A stretch of DNA of 64,000 nucleotides from Acidimicrobiia bacterium (GTDB lineage: Bacteria; Actinomycetota; Acidimicrobiia; Acidimicrobiales; Acidimicrobilacustridaceae), in assembly GCA_020832495.1 (NCBI GenBank), contig JAFIEP010000039.1, positions 1 through 64,000 of the forward strand. Reading direction: 5' to 3'. This document shows, piece by piece, positions 18,730-27,543 of the stretch; within the stretch, counting starts at the first letter, position 1; every line of letters starts with the position of its first letter. The notes under the pieces were generated by a model. It worked only from the letters and a program-made list of their open reading frames with translations, had not been told where the DNA came from and did no database searches. A program made the position numbers and the translations under genes.

Positions 18730-21608
18730 CGGCGGGCCACCACAGCGGCCATCACGTCGGCCACCCGCCGGGCCGCCCGGCAGTCGTGGGCTCGCAGGAC
18801 CCGACACCCCAGGGCGATGCCCAGTGCATGGGCGGCCGACGTGCCGGCGGTGGCGGAATCGACGTCCACGTCGAGCAGGTGCCACAGGAATCGTTTGTTG
18901 GACGCCGACAGGAACACCGGGTACCCGAGCGACGCCAACTGATCGGACGCTCGCAGGAGTTCGAGGGACTGCGCCTCGGTCTTGCCGAGATCCAAACCGG
19001 CATCGACCATGATGCGCTCCGGCTCGATACCCGCTGCCCGGGCCCGGGCCGCTCGGTCGGCCAGCTGGTCACGCACGTCACGCACCACGTCGTCGTAGCG
19101 CGGGTCGGGGTCGGGCACCCGGGGGGCGAGGCGGATGTGGGTGGCCACCACCGAGGCTCCCGCCGCCGCACAGACTCCGAGGTACGCCGGGTCGGCGAAG
19201 CCACTGATGTCGTTGCCCACCACGGCGCCGGCCTCGAAGCACGCAGCCGCCACCGACGCTCGCCAGGTGTCGACCGACAGCGGGAGGTCGAAGCGGGCAC
19301 GCAGGGCCTCCACGGCGGGCACCACCCGCTCGAGTTCCTCGGCCTCGGTGACCTCCTCGCCGGGGCCGGCCTTCACCCCGCCGACGTCGAGGAAGTCGGC
19401 GCCGTCGGCCACCAGTTGGTCGGCCTTGGCCAGGAACGCGTCGAAGTCCCAGTAGGCCCCCCGGTCGTAGAACGAGTCGGGGGTGCGGTTCAAGATGCCC
19501 ATGACCACCGCACGGTGTGTGACGTCGAAGCGGTGATCGCCCAGAGCCAGCTCCATCGACGGTGACGCTACACGGGCGCTCTCCCCGATCCCCATCCCGG
19601 CCGGCTCCGTGAGCGGCGGAGGGCGGATCTCCACCTCCAGCCGCTCGGGCGCCGCGCTGACCACCACCTCGGTGGCCCCCACCCACAGGTGCAGCGGCGA
19701 CGCCAGCGCGGTGGGTGCGGTGCCGGGCCGGTGGTCGCCGTCCACCTCGACCACGAGGCGCCCGCCGCCCACCGAACCGCCGAACGGCGAGCCGTCGGGT
19801 GCGGCCGCAGTCACCGAGGTGTCGGGTCGCACGACCACCAGCTCCGGGAATCGGCTGCGCAACGCAGCCACCGCCGCGGTCACCCGCGACCCCCACGAGC
19901 GGGCGACCACCACCGGCGCCGCACGCACACCGAGGTCGCGCAAGGCATCGAGGGGAGCGTCGGGTGCCACACGCCCGTCGAGCACCAGCACCGTCACCTC
20001 GGTCGGTTCCTCGGGCACCAGCACCACCACACCCCGCGCCGGTTCGTGCTGGCCTGGCATCAATGGCGGCAGGGTGACGCCTGCATGGACGACCACCCCC
20101 GCTGCCAGCGCCCCGGCCACCGCCCCGGCGACCAGATTCCTCACCCGCGCCCGAGGACCGCCTCGACGACGGACCAACGCCCGGACGGCAGCCAACCCGC
20201 CGCCGAGGAGCGCCAGCGCTGCCACCTCGGGCGGGCCCAGGCTCCCGATCGGCGCTCGTGCCCCCCACGCCCCCACTGCTGCGATGGCCGACGACAGCAC
20301 GGTGGTGGGCACCTGCACCACGTCGACCACCGTCGTGAGCCCGACCACGTCGCCCAATCCCCCGAGTACGGCCCCGGCCAGCACCCCAGCCGTGAGCCCC
20401 CAGATCATCAGCCAGCCCGCCATCTGGCTGACGGCCACGTTGGCCGGGATGGCCACCAGCGGCATCTCGTCGAACAAGGTCACGAGCACCGGCGCCACAC
20501 CGGCCTGGGCGGTCACGGTCAGGGCGACCGGCTGGCGCAGCACGTCGGGGCCGGGCAGCCGCTCGGCCAGGGGCCGTGCCCACAGGGCGATGCCGGTGGT
20601 CGCTGCCACCGACAGCTGGAACGGGTAGGTCCACACCAGGAACGGGTCGACGAGCACCAAGATGGTGACCGCCGCGGCCAGCCGCCCGATGGTGGTGAAG
20701 CGGCGCCCTCCTCCCGAGGTGTCGACGGCCAGGGCGGCCATCACCGTGGCCCGCAGCACCGACGGTTCGAAGCGGGTAAGGAGGGCGAACCAGGCCAGCA
20801 CCGCAAGGGTGGCCACGGCCCGTGGCCGGAGGCGGAGCCGACGCAGAAGCGGGGCGAACACGGTCAACACGAAAGCGACGTTCTGCCCGGACACAGCCGT
20901 CAAGTGGCTGAGCCCGGCCACGCGCATCTGATGGTCGACGTCGGGTGGCAGGCTGCGGGTGTCGCCCACCACCAGCCCGGCCAGCAGCCCGCGCGCCGTG
21001 GGATCGAGGCGGGCGGAACCGTGGGCCAACGCCCGGTGGATGGCGTTGGCCACCCGCACCGGCGGCACCCCCGCCTCGTCGGTGCGGCGCACCTCTGCCA
21101 CCGACACGGTGCCCACCACGTGGCGGGATGCCTGCCAACGGTCGCCGTGACGGCGGGGCGTGGTGCGTCCGGTCAACTCGACCACCTCGCCGACCAGCAT
21201 GGGGCGCAGCACCCCTGCCGCCGAGCCCGAGGCCAACGCGTCCCACCGGCGCCCATCCATGCGCACCTCCACGCGCACCCCGCCCGCCACCGGCCGGGGG
21301 TCGCCCGACAGCACCGCCCGGCCTTCCACAGTTCCGGGCAGCTCGTCGTCGAGGCCGGCCCACGCCGCCTGCCCGGACCCCGCCGCGAACAAGAAGGCAG
21401 CGCCGGCCAGCGTCGACACGACCACAAGTTGGTGGACAGGCGCCGGCTGGCCGAGCGGTCCCCCACCTCGCCCCCGGGCGGCGGCCCGCCACGACCGGGC
21501 CCATCCGACGCGCACCACCACGAGGCCCCCCAGCGGCAGGCACCACGCCCACCGCCCGACGGCGAGCGACGATGCCGCCCCGGCCCAGGTGGCGGCGGCC
21601 AGCACCAT
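18726..21608 (-). CDS. comEC: ComEC/Rec2 channel fused in frame to a FolP2-type dihydropteroate synthase domain
   Basis: One uninterrupted frame encodes both parts. The N-terminal 680 residues are ComEC, the inner-membrane DNA-uptake channel, with an OB-like region, 'GLLAGLVVGDTRSLP', 'GLSHLTAVSGQNVAFVL' and many helices. The usual C-terminal metallo-beta-lactamase domain is not recognisable. From residue about 685 (internal ATG at 19556) comes a 276-residue pterin-binding barrel: 'GILNRTPDSFYDRG', 'DFLDVGGVKAGPG', 'LSVDTWRA', 'NDISGF' and 'ASNKRFLW'. These variants match mycobacterial FolP2 rather than classical DHPS ('NVTPDSFSDGG', 'GGESTRPGA'). FolP2 has been reported to lack DHPS activity. 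ATG 21608 fits a membrane N-terminus; GTG 21701 is an alternative start. Confidence 0.85.
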   Translation of the reverse strand: MVLAAATWAGAASSLAVGRWAWCLPLGGLVVVRVGWARSWRAAARGRGGGPLGQPAPVHQLVVVSTLAGAAFLFAAGSGQAAWAGLDDELPGTVEGRAVLSGDPRPVAGGVRVEVRMDGRRWDALASGSAAGVLRPMLVGEVVELTGRTTPRRHGDRWQASRHVVGTVSVAEVRRTDEAGVPPVRVANAIHRALAHGSARLDPTARGLLAGLVVGDTRSLPPDVDHQMRVAGLSHLTAVSGQNVAFVLTVFAPLLRRLRLRPRAVATLAVLAWFALLTRFEPSVLRATVMAALAVDTSGGGRRFTTIGRLAAAVTILVLVDPFLVWTYPFQLSVAATTGIALWARPLAERLPGPDVLRQPVALTVTAQAGVAPVLVTLFDEMPLVAIPANVAVSQMAGWLMIWGLTAGVLAGAVLGGLGDVVGLTTVVDVVQVPTTVLSSAIAAVGAWGARAPIGSLGPPEVAALALLGGGLAAVRALVRRRGGPRARVRNLVAGAVAGALAAGVVVHAGVTLPPLMPGQHEPARGVVVLVPEEPTEVTVLVLDGRVAPDAPLDALRDLGVRAAPVVVARSWGSRVTAAVAALRSRFPELVVVRPDTSVTAAAPDGSPFGGSVGGGRLVVEVDGDHRPGTAPTALASPLHLWVGATEVVVSAAPERLEVEIRPPPLTEPAGMGIGESARVASPSMELALGDHRFDVTHRAVVMGILNRTPDSFYDRGAYWDFDAFLAKADQLVADGADFLDVGGVKAGPGEEVTEAEELERVVPAVEALRARFDLPLSVDTWRASVAAACFEAGAVVGNDISGFADPAYLGVCAAAGASVVATHIRLAPRVPDPDPRYDDVVRDVRDQLADRAARARAAGIEPERIMVDAGLDLGKTEAQSLELLRASDQLASLGYPVFLSASNKRFLWHLLDVDVDSATAGTSAAHALGIALGCRVLRAHDCRAARRVADVMAAVVARR

Positions 21609-21714
21609 CGGTCCGACCGAACGCCAGGGCGTGACCGACGCCGAGCTGGACCCCGACGTCGCCGCCGACCCCGACGTCGACCTCAGTGGCGGATCCGACA
21701 CGTCGAGGTCCGCG

Positions 21715-22659
21715 TCAGAGCACGACGTGATCGCGTAGGGCGGCCAGCTTGGCGTCGCCGATGCCACGCACGGCGAGCAGATCCTCAACGGTGGCGAACG
21801 GGCCGTGCGCGCTCCGGTGGTCGACGATGGCCTGAGCGGTGGCCGGCCCCACCCCCGGGAGCCGTTCCAACTCGGCGACATCGGCCACGTTGACCGCCAC
21901 CGGCGCTCCAGTCCCCCCGCCGCCGGCTCCTCCTGAGCTGGTCCCCGCAGGACCTGACCCCGAACTGCCACCGTGGGGTGAGAGCGAGGGCGCAACCTCG
22001 GCGGGGAGCTCGACCTGTCCCAGGGTCGGGACGTAGAGCCGGGCACCGTCGGGGACCGGGGCGGCCAGGTTGATGCGATCCAGGTCGGCGTCGGGGGTTG
22101 CCCCTCCGGCGGCCTCCACCAGTTCGGCCACGCGAGCACCTGGGTCCAACACGTGCAGGCCGGGGCGATGCACGGCCCCGGCCACGTGGGCCACGACAGG
22201 GTCATCGGCGGGGCCGCCAGTCAGGTCGTCGGGCGAACCCGTCGCCCCGCCCGTCGACGAGGTCAAGTGACGTGACGACGGCCCATCGCCGGGTGTCTCC
22301 CCGGTGCCGGCGGCCTGCTCGCCGGCACCACCGACCATCGGGGTGCTCGCCCCAGCCATCGGCAGCGTCGGATCAGGGGGCGGCGGGGGTGCACCGCGTA
22401 GCAGCAGGACTCCGACGACCACCAGCGCAACCGAGATGCCGACCCCGACGAGGCTGACGCCGGGCCGAGCGAAGGCACCGCCGACCCAGGGCTCGAGGAC
22501 GGCGATCAGGCCACGGGGCGGATCGGAGAACGCCGCCTGCAGCCGACGGTCCTCGGCGTCGGGGTCGGGGTCGGGGTCGGTACCGAGATCGGGCTCGGGT
22601 CCGAAGTCCGTGTCGAGGTCGACATCAGGGTCCGCACCGACTGGCGATCGAACAGCCAT
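21715..22659 (-). CDS. comEA: ComEA-like DNA-binding competence protein
   Basis: ComEA binds incoming DNA at the membrane surface and passes it to ComEC. The product (about 314 residues) has an acidic Asp/Pro-rich cytoplasmic start, a transmembrane helix near 67-88 and a Gly/Pro/Ser linker. A SLBB domain near 154-211 ('VAHVAGAVHRPGLHVL') follows, then a C-terminal double helix-hairpin-helix near 254-314 ('LERLPGVGPATAQAIVDHR', 'LLAVRGIGDAKLAAL'). The ATG at 22659 is favoured over 22671 because AGGAG lies four bases upstream. The comEC part follows directly. Confidence 0.92.
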   Translation of the reverse strand: MAVRSPVGADPDVDLDTDFGPEPDLGTDPDPDPDAEDRRLQAAFSDPPRGLIAVLEPWVGGAFARPGVSLVGVGISVALVVVGVLLLRGAPPPPPDPTLPMAGASTPMVGGAGEQAAGTGETPGDGPSSRHLTSSTGGATGSPDDLTGGPADDPVVAHVAGAVHRPGLHVLDPGARVAELVEAAGGATPDADLDRINLAAPVPDGARLYVPTLGQVELPAEVAPSLSPHGGSSGSGPAGTSSGGAGGGGTGAPVAVNVADVAELERLPGVGPATAQAIVDHRSAHGPFATVEDLLAVRGIGDAKLAALRDHVVL

Positions 22660-22893
22660 CTCGCTCCTCATGGGTGCACCACGAACAGAGGAGCCGACAC
22701 GGTCGACGAAGGGCGACCCGCCCGACGACCGCGGTGGCGGCCACGGGACCGGCGCCCGTCACTCGGAGGCTCGAGGCGACCCTGCGTGAGGCGTGGCCGC
22801 GCCCACACCGTAGGCAGGCACCGCCGTCCACCGGGCGGGCGCTCTCGTCGCTGCGGCCTCACCGAGGGGTCGGTCAACCACCCGGCGCGAGGT

Positions 22894-23628
22894 TCAGTAG
22901 AGCTCTGCGGTCAGTCGGCGACGCCACGCGCCGGTGCGGGGATCCTCCGGACCCAACAACTCGAGCAGGTCCACGAACTCTGCCCGTGCATCGTCATCGT
23001 CCTTCACCCGCTCGAGCAGCCGTTCGAGCCGGTGCTCGACGTCACCGTCGGCCGCCATCGCGCCCTGGCGGGCCCGGGCGGTGAGCTGACGGACCTCGGG
23101 GGTGTCGGGAATCCGGGCCAACAACTCGAGCGCCTCGTCACCCTCGTCGGCCTCCACCAACAACCGGGCCAACGCCACCACCACCGCAGGGTCGGCCGGT
23201 GCCAACTCCAGCGCCCGACGCAGCGATGCTTCGTCGCCTGCAGCGAGGAGGGTCTGCACCTCCAGCTCTTCGGGGCTGGGTACGAGGGCGTTGACGAAGG
23301 CCTCCACCTCACGCTGGCCCTTGGCCCCGATGAAGGAGTCCACCACTGCCCCGTTCACCATGGCGTGCACGGCCGGGATGCTCTGCACCGAGAACGCCCG
23401 GGCGATCTGGGGGTTCTGGTCGGTGTCCACCTTGGCCAGGGCCACCGCACCGTCGGTGGCATCCACCGCAGCCTCGATGATCGGACCCAAGGTGCGACAC
23501 GGACCACACCACGGCGCCCACAGGTCCACCACCACCGGCTGGCGGCGGGATCGCTCCACCACCTCGGCATCGAACGTTGCGTCGGTCACGTCGGTGTACA
23601 CGGCCGCCACGGTAGCGTCCGCCCCCAC
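22894..23628 (-). CDS. thioredoxin-TPR protein (CnoX/YbbN-like)
   Basis: A 244-residue cytoplasmic protein. Residues 1-115 are a thioredoxin fold with 'LWAPWCGPCRTLGPI' (Cys41, Cys44) and the cis-proline segment 'QSIPAV'. Residues 120-244 are alpha-helical TPR-like repeats ('ALELAPADPAVVVALARLL'). This domain order matches CnoX/YbbN, a chaperone-linked holdase that protects proteins from oxidation. Here the CxxC is the full redox-active CGPC, so it could also act as a disulfide reductase. It is upstream of comEA on the same strand, separated by a 234-base gap in which I see no supported gene. Confidence 0.88.
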   Translation of the reverse strand: MGADATVAAVYTDVTDATFDAEVVERSRRQPVVVDLWAPWCGPCRTLGPIIEAAVDATDGAVALAKVDTDQNPQIARAFSVQSIPAVHAMVNGAVVDSFIGAKGQREVEAFVNALVPSPEELEVQTLLAAGDEASLRRALELAPADPAVVVALARLLVEADEGDEALELLARIPDTPEVRQLTARARQGAMAADGDVEHRLERLLERVKDDDDARAEFVDLLELLGPEDPRTGAWRRRLTAELY

Positions 23629-23826
23629 CCCGCTCGCCAGCCCTGCCGACTCGGCCCTCCACCCGGGACCGCACTCCGACCGCCGCCCGCTGGGGCACTA
23701 GGTTGTGGACAGCCAACGGTGCGCCAACCCGCACGGCCGCGGCCGAGCGCTGCGTCAGCGACACAGCCGCCACCGACGACCGACCAGCGGGGCGGTCGCA
23801 CCCAATCGCAGTCAACGGAGAACACG

Positions 23827-24882
23827 ATGGACGACGCCACCGCGAACGATGGGACCACCGAGGCGCCGGAAGGGATCGCCGCCGGACCGGTCACCGCCTG
23901 GCTGGCGGAGCGCACCGACGTGGCCGGTCCGCTGCACTTCGAGCTCATCACCGGCGGCCATTCCAACCTCACCTACCTGGTGGTCGACGCGGACGGTCGG
24001 CGGTGGGTCCTGCGGCGACCACCGCTCGGGCAGGTGCTGGCCACGGCGCACGACATGGCCCGTGAAGCCCGCATCATCGGAGCGTTGGGACCGACCGACG
24101 TGCCCGTGCCCCCGGTGGTGGGGGTCTGTACCGACGAGGCGGTGAACGGCGCCCCCTTCTACGTCATGGACTACGTGGACGGCACCGTGGTGCGAGACCT
24201 GGCCGCCGCGGAGCGGTTCTCCGTCGAGGCCCGTCGCACCGCCGGCACGGCGTTGGTCGAGGTGCTGGCCCGCATCCACGCCGTGGACGTCGACAGCGTC
24301 GGTCTCGGCGACCTGAGCCGACGTGAGGGCTACATCGAACGGCAGCTGAAGCGATGGCACGGCCAGTTCCAGAAGTCGGCCGGCCGGGACCTGCCGGTGG
24401 TCGACGAGGTGCACGCGCGCCTCGCAGCGAGCATCCCAGAACAGGGGCCGGCCACCATCGTCCACGGCGACTACCGGCTCGACAACTGCATGCTCGGCCC
24501 CGACGGCGACGTGGTGGCCGTCCTCGACTGGGAGATCTGCACGCTCGGCGACCCCCTCGCCGACCTCGGCCTGCTGATGGTCTACTGGGCGGATCCGGAC
24601 GACTCGGGCCCGGGTGGGATGCTCGGGGCCACCGTCGCCGAGGGGTTTCCCCGGCGGCCGCAACTGCTCGAGCACTACGCCGCCGTGTCGGGCCGCGACC
24701 TGTCGGCCATCGACTTCTACACCGCGTTCGGGTACTGGAAGCTGGCCTGCATCCTCGAAGGGGTCTACGCGCGCTACACCGGTGGCTCCATGGGGTCGCG
24801 CGACCCCTCGGCGTTCGACGCCTTCGGTGAACAGGTGGTGGCCCTCGCCGAGCAGGCCCGTTCGATCACGGATCGCCTGTGA
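23827..24882 (+). CDS. phosphotransferase family protein (APH-like, ACAD10/11-type kinase)
   Basis: A 351-residue protein kinase-like fold enzyme. It has a glycine-rich 'ITGGHSNLTYLV', the catalytic 'VHGDYRLDNCM' loop and 'VLDWEICTLGDPLADLG' as the metal-binding Asp segment. The pattern matches the APH-like kinases related to the N-terminal domain of ACAD10/ACAD11, thought to phosphorylate hydroxy-acyl substrates before oxidation, rather than antibiotic kinases. ATG at 23827 has GGAGA six bases upstream. The stop overlaps the next gene as GTGA. Confidence 0.9.
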   Translation: MDDATANDGTTEAPEGIAAGPVTAWLAERTDVAGPLHFELITGGHSNLTYLVVDADGRRWVLRRPPLGQVLATAHDMAREARIIGALGPTDVPVPPVVGVCTDEAVNGAPFYVMDYVDGTVVRDLAAAERFSVEARRTAGTALVEVLARIHAVDVDSVGLGDLSRREGYIERQLKRWHGQFQKSAGRDLPVVDEVHARLAASIPEQGPATIVHGDYRLDNCMLGPDGDVVAVLDWEICTLGDPLADLGLLMVYWADPDDSGPGGMLGATVAEGFPRRPQLLEHYAAVSGRDLSAIDFYTAFGYWKLACILEGVYARYTGGSMGSRDPSAFDAFGEQVVALAEQARSITDRL

Positions 24883-25733
24883 CCCGCTACGCCGAGATCC
24901 ACGAACAGCCCGGCCTCGAGAATCCCGTGGTGGTCCTGGCCCTCGAAGGATGGATCGACGCCGGTCTGGGCGCGGCCCGGGCGCTCGAGCAGATCCTCGA
25001 GGGGACCGACGCGGTGACGGTGGCCACCTTCGACACCGACGTGCTGCTCGACCACCGCGCCCGTCGACCCACCATGCGGCTCGAGGACGGGCTGGTGACC
25101 GAGCTGCGCTGGCCGTCGATCACCATCGACGCGGTCAGCGACCCCGCTGGCGCCGACGTTCTGCTGGTCCGCGGGGCCGAACCCGACCACATGTGGGGTG
25201 CCTTCGCCGGGGACGTGGTCGACGTTGCACTCACCTTCGGCGCTCGCATGGTCTGCGGCCTGGGCGCTTATCCCGCGCCGGTGCCGCACACGCGGGGCAC
25301 CGGCGTGGTGGCCACCGCCACCAGCCGCGAGCTGGCCAGCGAGGTCGGGTTCGTCCCCGGCCGCATCGACGTGCCCAGCGGCGTCCACGCAGCCATCGAG
25401 CAACGAGCCGCCCAGCACGGCGTCCCGGCAGTCGGCTTGTGGGCACAGGTGCCCCACTACGCAGCGGCTATGCCCTACCCCGCCGCCGCGCTGGCGCTGC
25501 TCGACACTCTCGAACGCGTCGGCGGCGTGGCCTTCGACCGAGGCCCCCTGGCCGAGGAGGCGGCCGCCACGCGCGAACGCATCGACGGGCTGGTAGCCGG
25601 CAATCCCGAGCACGAGGCCATGGTGGCCCAGTTGGAAGCCGCCCAAGCGGCCGTGCAGGAACCGGGCTTTCTCATCTCGGGCGACGAGCTGGCTGCGGAG
25701 CTCGAACAGTTCCTCCGCGACGAGGACAGCTGA
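24879..25733 (+). CDS. PAC2 family protein
   Basis: A 284-residue member of the PAC2 (proteasome assembly chaperone 2) family, widespread in actinobacteria, function unproven. Landmarks are 'PVVVLALEGWIDAGLGAARA', 'FDTDVLLDHRARRP', 'VLLVRGAEPDHMWGAFA' and 'AQVPHYAAAMPYPAAALALL'. The C-terminal 70 residues are helical and acidic. GTG start overlapping the kinase stop by four bases indicates coupled translation. No proteasome or Pup genes are in the window. Confidence 0.9.
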   Translation: MTRYAEIHEQPGLENPVVVLALEGWIDAGLGAARALEQILEGTDAVTVATFDTDVLLDHRARRPTMRLEDGLVTELRWPSITIDAVSDPAGADVLLVRGAEPDHMWGAFAGDVVDVALTFGARMVCGLGAYPAPVPHTRGTGVVATATSRELASEVGFVPGRIDVPSGVHAAIEQRAAQHGVPAVGLWAQVPHYAAAMPYPAAALALLDTLERVGGVAFDRGPLAEEAAATRERIDGLVAGNPEHEAMVAQLEAAQAAVQEPGFLISGDELAAELEQFLRDEDS

Positions 25734-25820
25734 GCAGGCGAACTCGTTCAGGCGAACCCTGGCAGGGGGTCGGACCGGGGCCGAATCGACCGGCCCCGGT
25801 GCACGACCGGGTGGATGTCG

Positions 25821-27539
25821 CTACGCGCAGGGCGACGGATAGTCCACGAAGCGCTCATCTTCGGGCACTTCGTCGTAGATGTAGACGGCGCCGTCCTCGT
25901 CGAACGCCGCCGGCGGGCCCTCGGGCCACTCCCCCGGCAGGTAGCGCCGACCACCGTCGACGTAGGCGTACAGACCCGGCCCCACGGAGGCGGCGGCCGT
26001 GTCGTCGGGCCCAACCTCGGTGGGGTTCCACCACAGCTCGGTCATGTCGTCGACGCCGTGGTAGTCCACCTCGTCCCATCGGCCCTTCTCCGGCGTCCCC
26101 CACGCCAACGTCGGGTTGCTGAGAGCCCGGCGGGTGGCGTTGGCCTGGAAGAGCGTCTGGCGGAAGGTCTCGTGGGTGAGGTTGGGTCCGGCCCCCTGCA
26201 GGGTTGCGAAGAACACCGCCGGCAGCGGGTAGACCAGCGGCGTGGTGTCGGGTGCGGGTGGCGGCGCGCACGTGTACCACTCGAGCAGTCGGCGGGCGTT
26301 CTCGAGTTCGGGGGTGACCCGCACCGTGCCCGAGGTGATGCCGAAGGCGTTGGCCCACTGCTGTTGGTCGTAGGTGCGGGCGTACACGGCGGTGTCCATC
26401 AGTGCCGAGTTACCGACGAACCACTCGGGGAAGTAGTCCTGGTCGGTGGCCGCCCGGGTGAACCCGGCGGGCGACAGCGGGTCACCGGACTGCAGCACCG
26501 TGGTCACCCCGGCGTCCTTCAGGCGTGCGATCACCCCGGGTGCCTCCGACGAGACGTCGAGGGGGTTCTGGAACGAGGCGGTGACGGCCAACTCGACCCC
26601 GTAGGGTTCCAGCGCGTCCTCGAGGCCCTGCACCACCGCACCGGAACCGGGGCCACTGTCGAGGTAGATGAGGCCGAAGACCCGCTCCTGGTCGTGCATC
26701 GCCTCGTCACCGGCATGGATGGCCGGCTCGCCCGCCAGGCGCTTGCCGATGTACTCCGCCGTGTGTTCCCGAGCCTGCCAAGCGGCCATGCCGATGGTGA
26801 GTAGATACGGGTCGGCAGCCTCGTAGTACGACGGTGGCTCCGACGGACCGAGCAGCCCGAGGTTCAGGATGTCGCGGGCGGCCAGTTCGTCGGCGAAGGC
26901 CCCACCGATGATCGGTCCACCCCACACGGCGAACGGCTCGAGCGTCTCGGCGATCTGCACGGCGTCGGCGCGTGCGGCCACGTCGTCGAGGGCGCCACCG
27001 GTGCCTTCGTAGACGATCAGCTCCACCTCCCGGCCGTAGGTCTCGTAGTACTCCTGGAACAGCGGCAGGTAGGCCTGGTGGGTGGCGGTCACCTCCTCGG
27101 GCGTGTCGTCGGTGGCCGCACCGGAGATGGCGTCGAGGATCGGATCCTCGGTGGCCTGGTAGAGCACCACACGGATGGTGTCCTCGGTGACCCCGGGCGC
27201 GGTGGCCCCCCCGTTGTCACCGTCGAAGGGGGCGAAGCACTCCTGAGCGAAGAACGACGGGACTGCCATCAGCCCGGTGTCGGTGTCACAGGTCTCGGGC
27301 CAGTCGATGTCGAGGCCCTCGCGCTCGGCCACCGAGAACGGGATCACCCCTTCGGGGAGCACCACCTCGCCGCCCCAGTCGGCGTCGTAGCGATACCCGC
27401 CGTTGGTCGTCTCGCCGCCGACCACCTCGTCGGGACCGTCGTCGTCGTCACCCCCGGTGAGGGTCACCACCGCCACCAACGCCAGGACGGCGACGATGGC
27501 CACCAACGGGCCGTAGCGCTTCACCATGGTCGAATCCAT
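25821..27539 (-). CDS. ABC transporter substrate-binding protein (Leu/Ile/Val-binding family)
   Basis: A 572-residue periplasmic-binding-fold type I protein, the ligand receptor of the adjacent importer. A short N-terminus 'MVKRYGPLVAIVAVLALVAVV' precedes an acidic spacer. No lipobox cysteine is seen, so it is probably held by an N-terminal anchor or released. The core contains 'DTIRVVLYQATEDPILDAISG', 'AVWGGPIIGG', 'VFGLIYLDSGPGSGAVVQGLEDAL' and 'TTVLQSGDPLSPAGF'. It is longer than the usual 380-400 residues, with an extended C-terminal part. The start lies four bases after the MFS-LivFG stop. Ligand unknown; family members bind branched-chain amino acids, amides or aromatic acids. Confidence 0.88.
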   Translation of the reverse strand: MDSTMVKRYGPLVAIVAVLALVAVVTLTGGDDDDGPDEVVGGETTNGGYRYDADWGGEVVLPEGVIPFSVAEREGLDIDWPETCDTDTGLMAVPSFFAQECFAPFDGDNGGATAPGVTEDTIRVVLYQATEDPILDAISGAATDDTPEEVTATHQAYLPLFQEYYETYGREVELIVYEGTGGALDDVAARADAVQIAETLEPFAVWGGPIIGGAFADELAARDILNLGLLGPSEPPSYYEAADPYLLTIGMAAWQAREHTAEYIGKRLAGEPAIHAGDEAMHDQERVFGLIYLDSGPGSGAVVQGLEDALEPYGVELAVTASFQNPLDVSSEAPGVIARLKDAGVTTVLQSGDPLSPAGFTRAATDQDYFPEWFVGNSALMDTAVYARTYDQQQWANAFGITSGTVRVTPELENARRLLEWYTCAPPPAPDTTPLVYPLPAVFFATLQGAGPNLTHETFRQTLFQANATRRALSNPTLAWGTPEKGRWDEVDYHGVDDMTELWWNPTEVGPDDTAAASVGPGLYAYVDGGRRYLPGEWPEGPPAAFDEDGAVYIYDEVPEDERFVDYPSPCA

Positions 27540-27543
27540 CTGG

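Noticed and set aside
22660-22893. Small Arg/Pro-rich frames between comEA and the thioredoxin-TPR gene
   Set aside because: No ribosome site, no recognisable family and composition typical of chance frames in GC-rich DNA.
23827-24882. Aminoglycoside resistance gene
   Set aside because: The phosphotransferase fits the ACAD10/11-type kinases found throughout actinobacteria; nothing points to antibiotic substrates.
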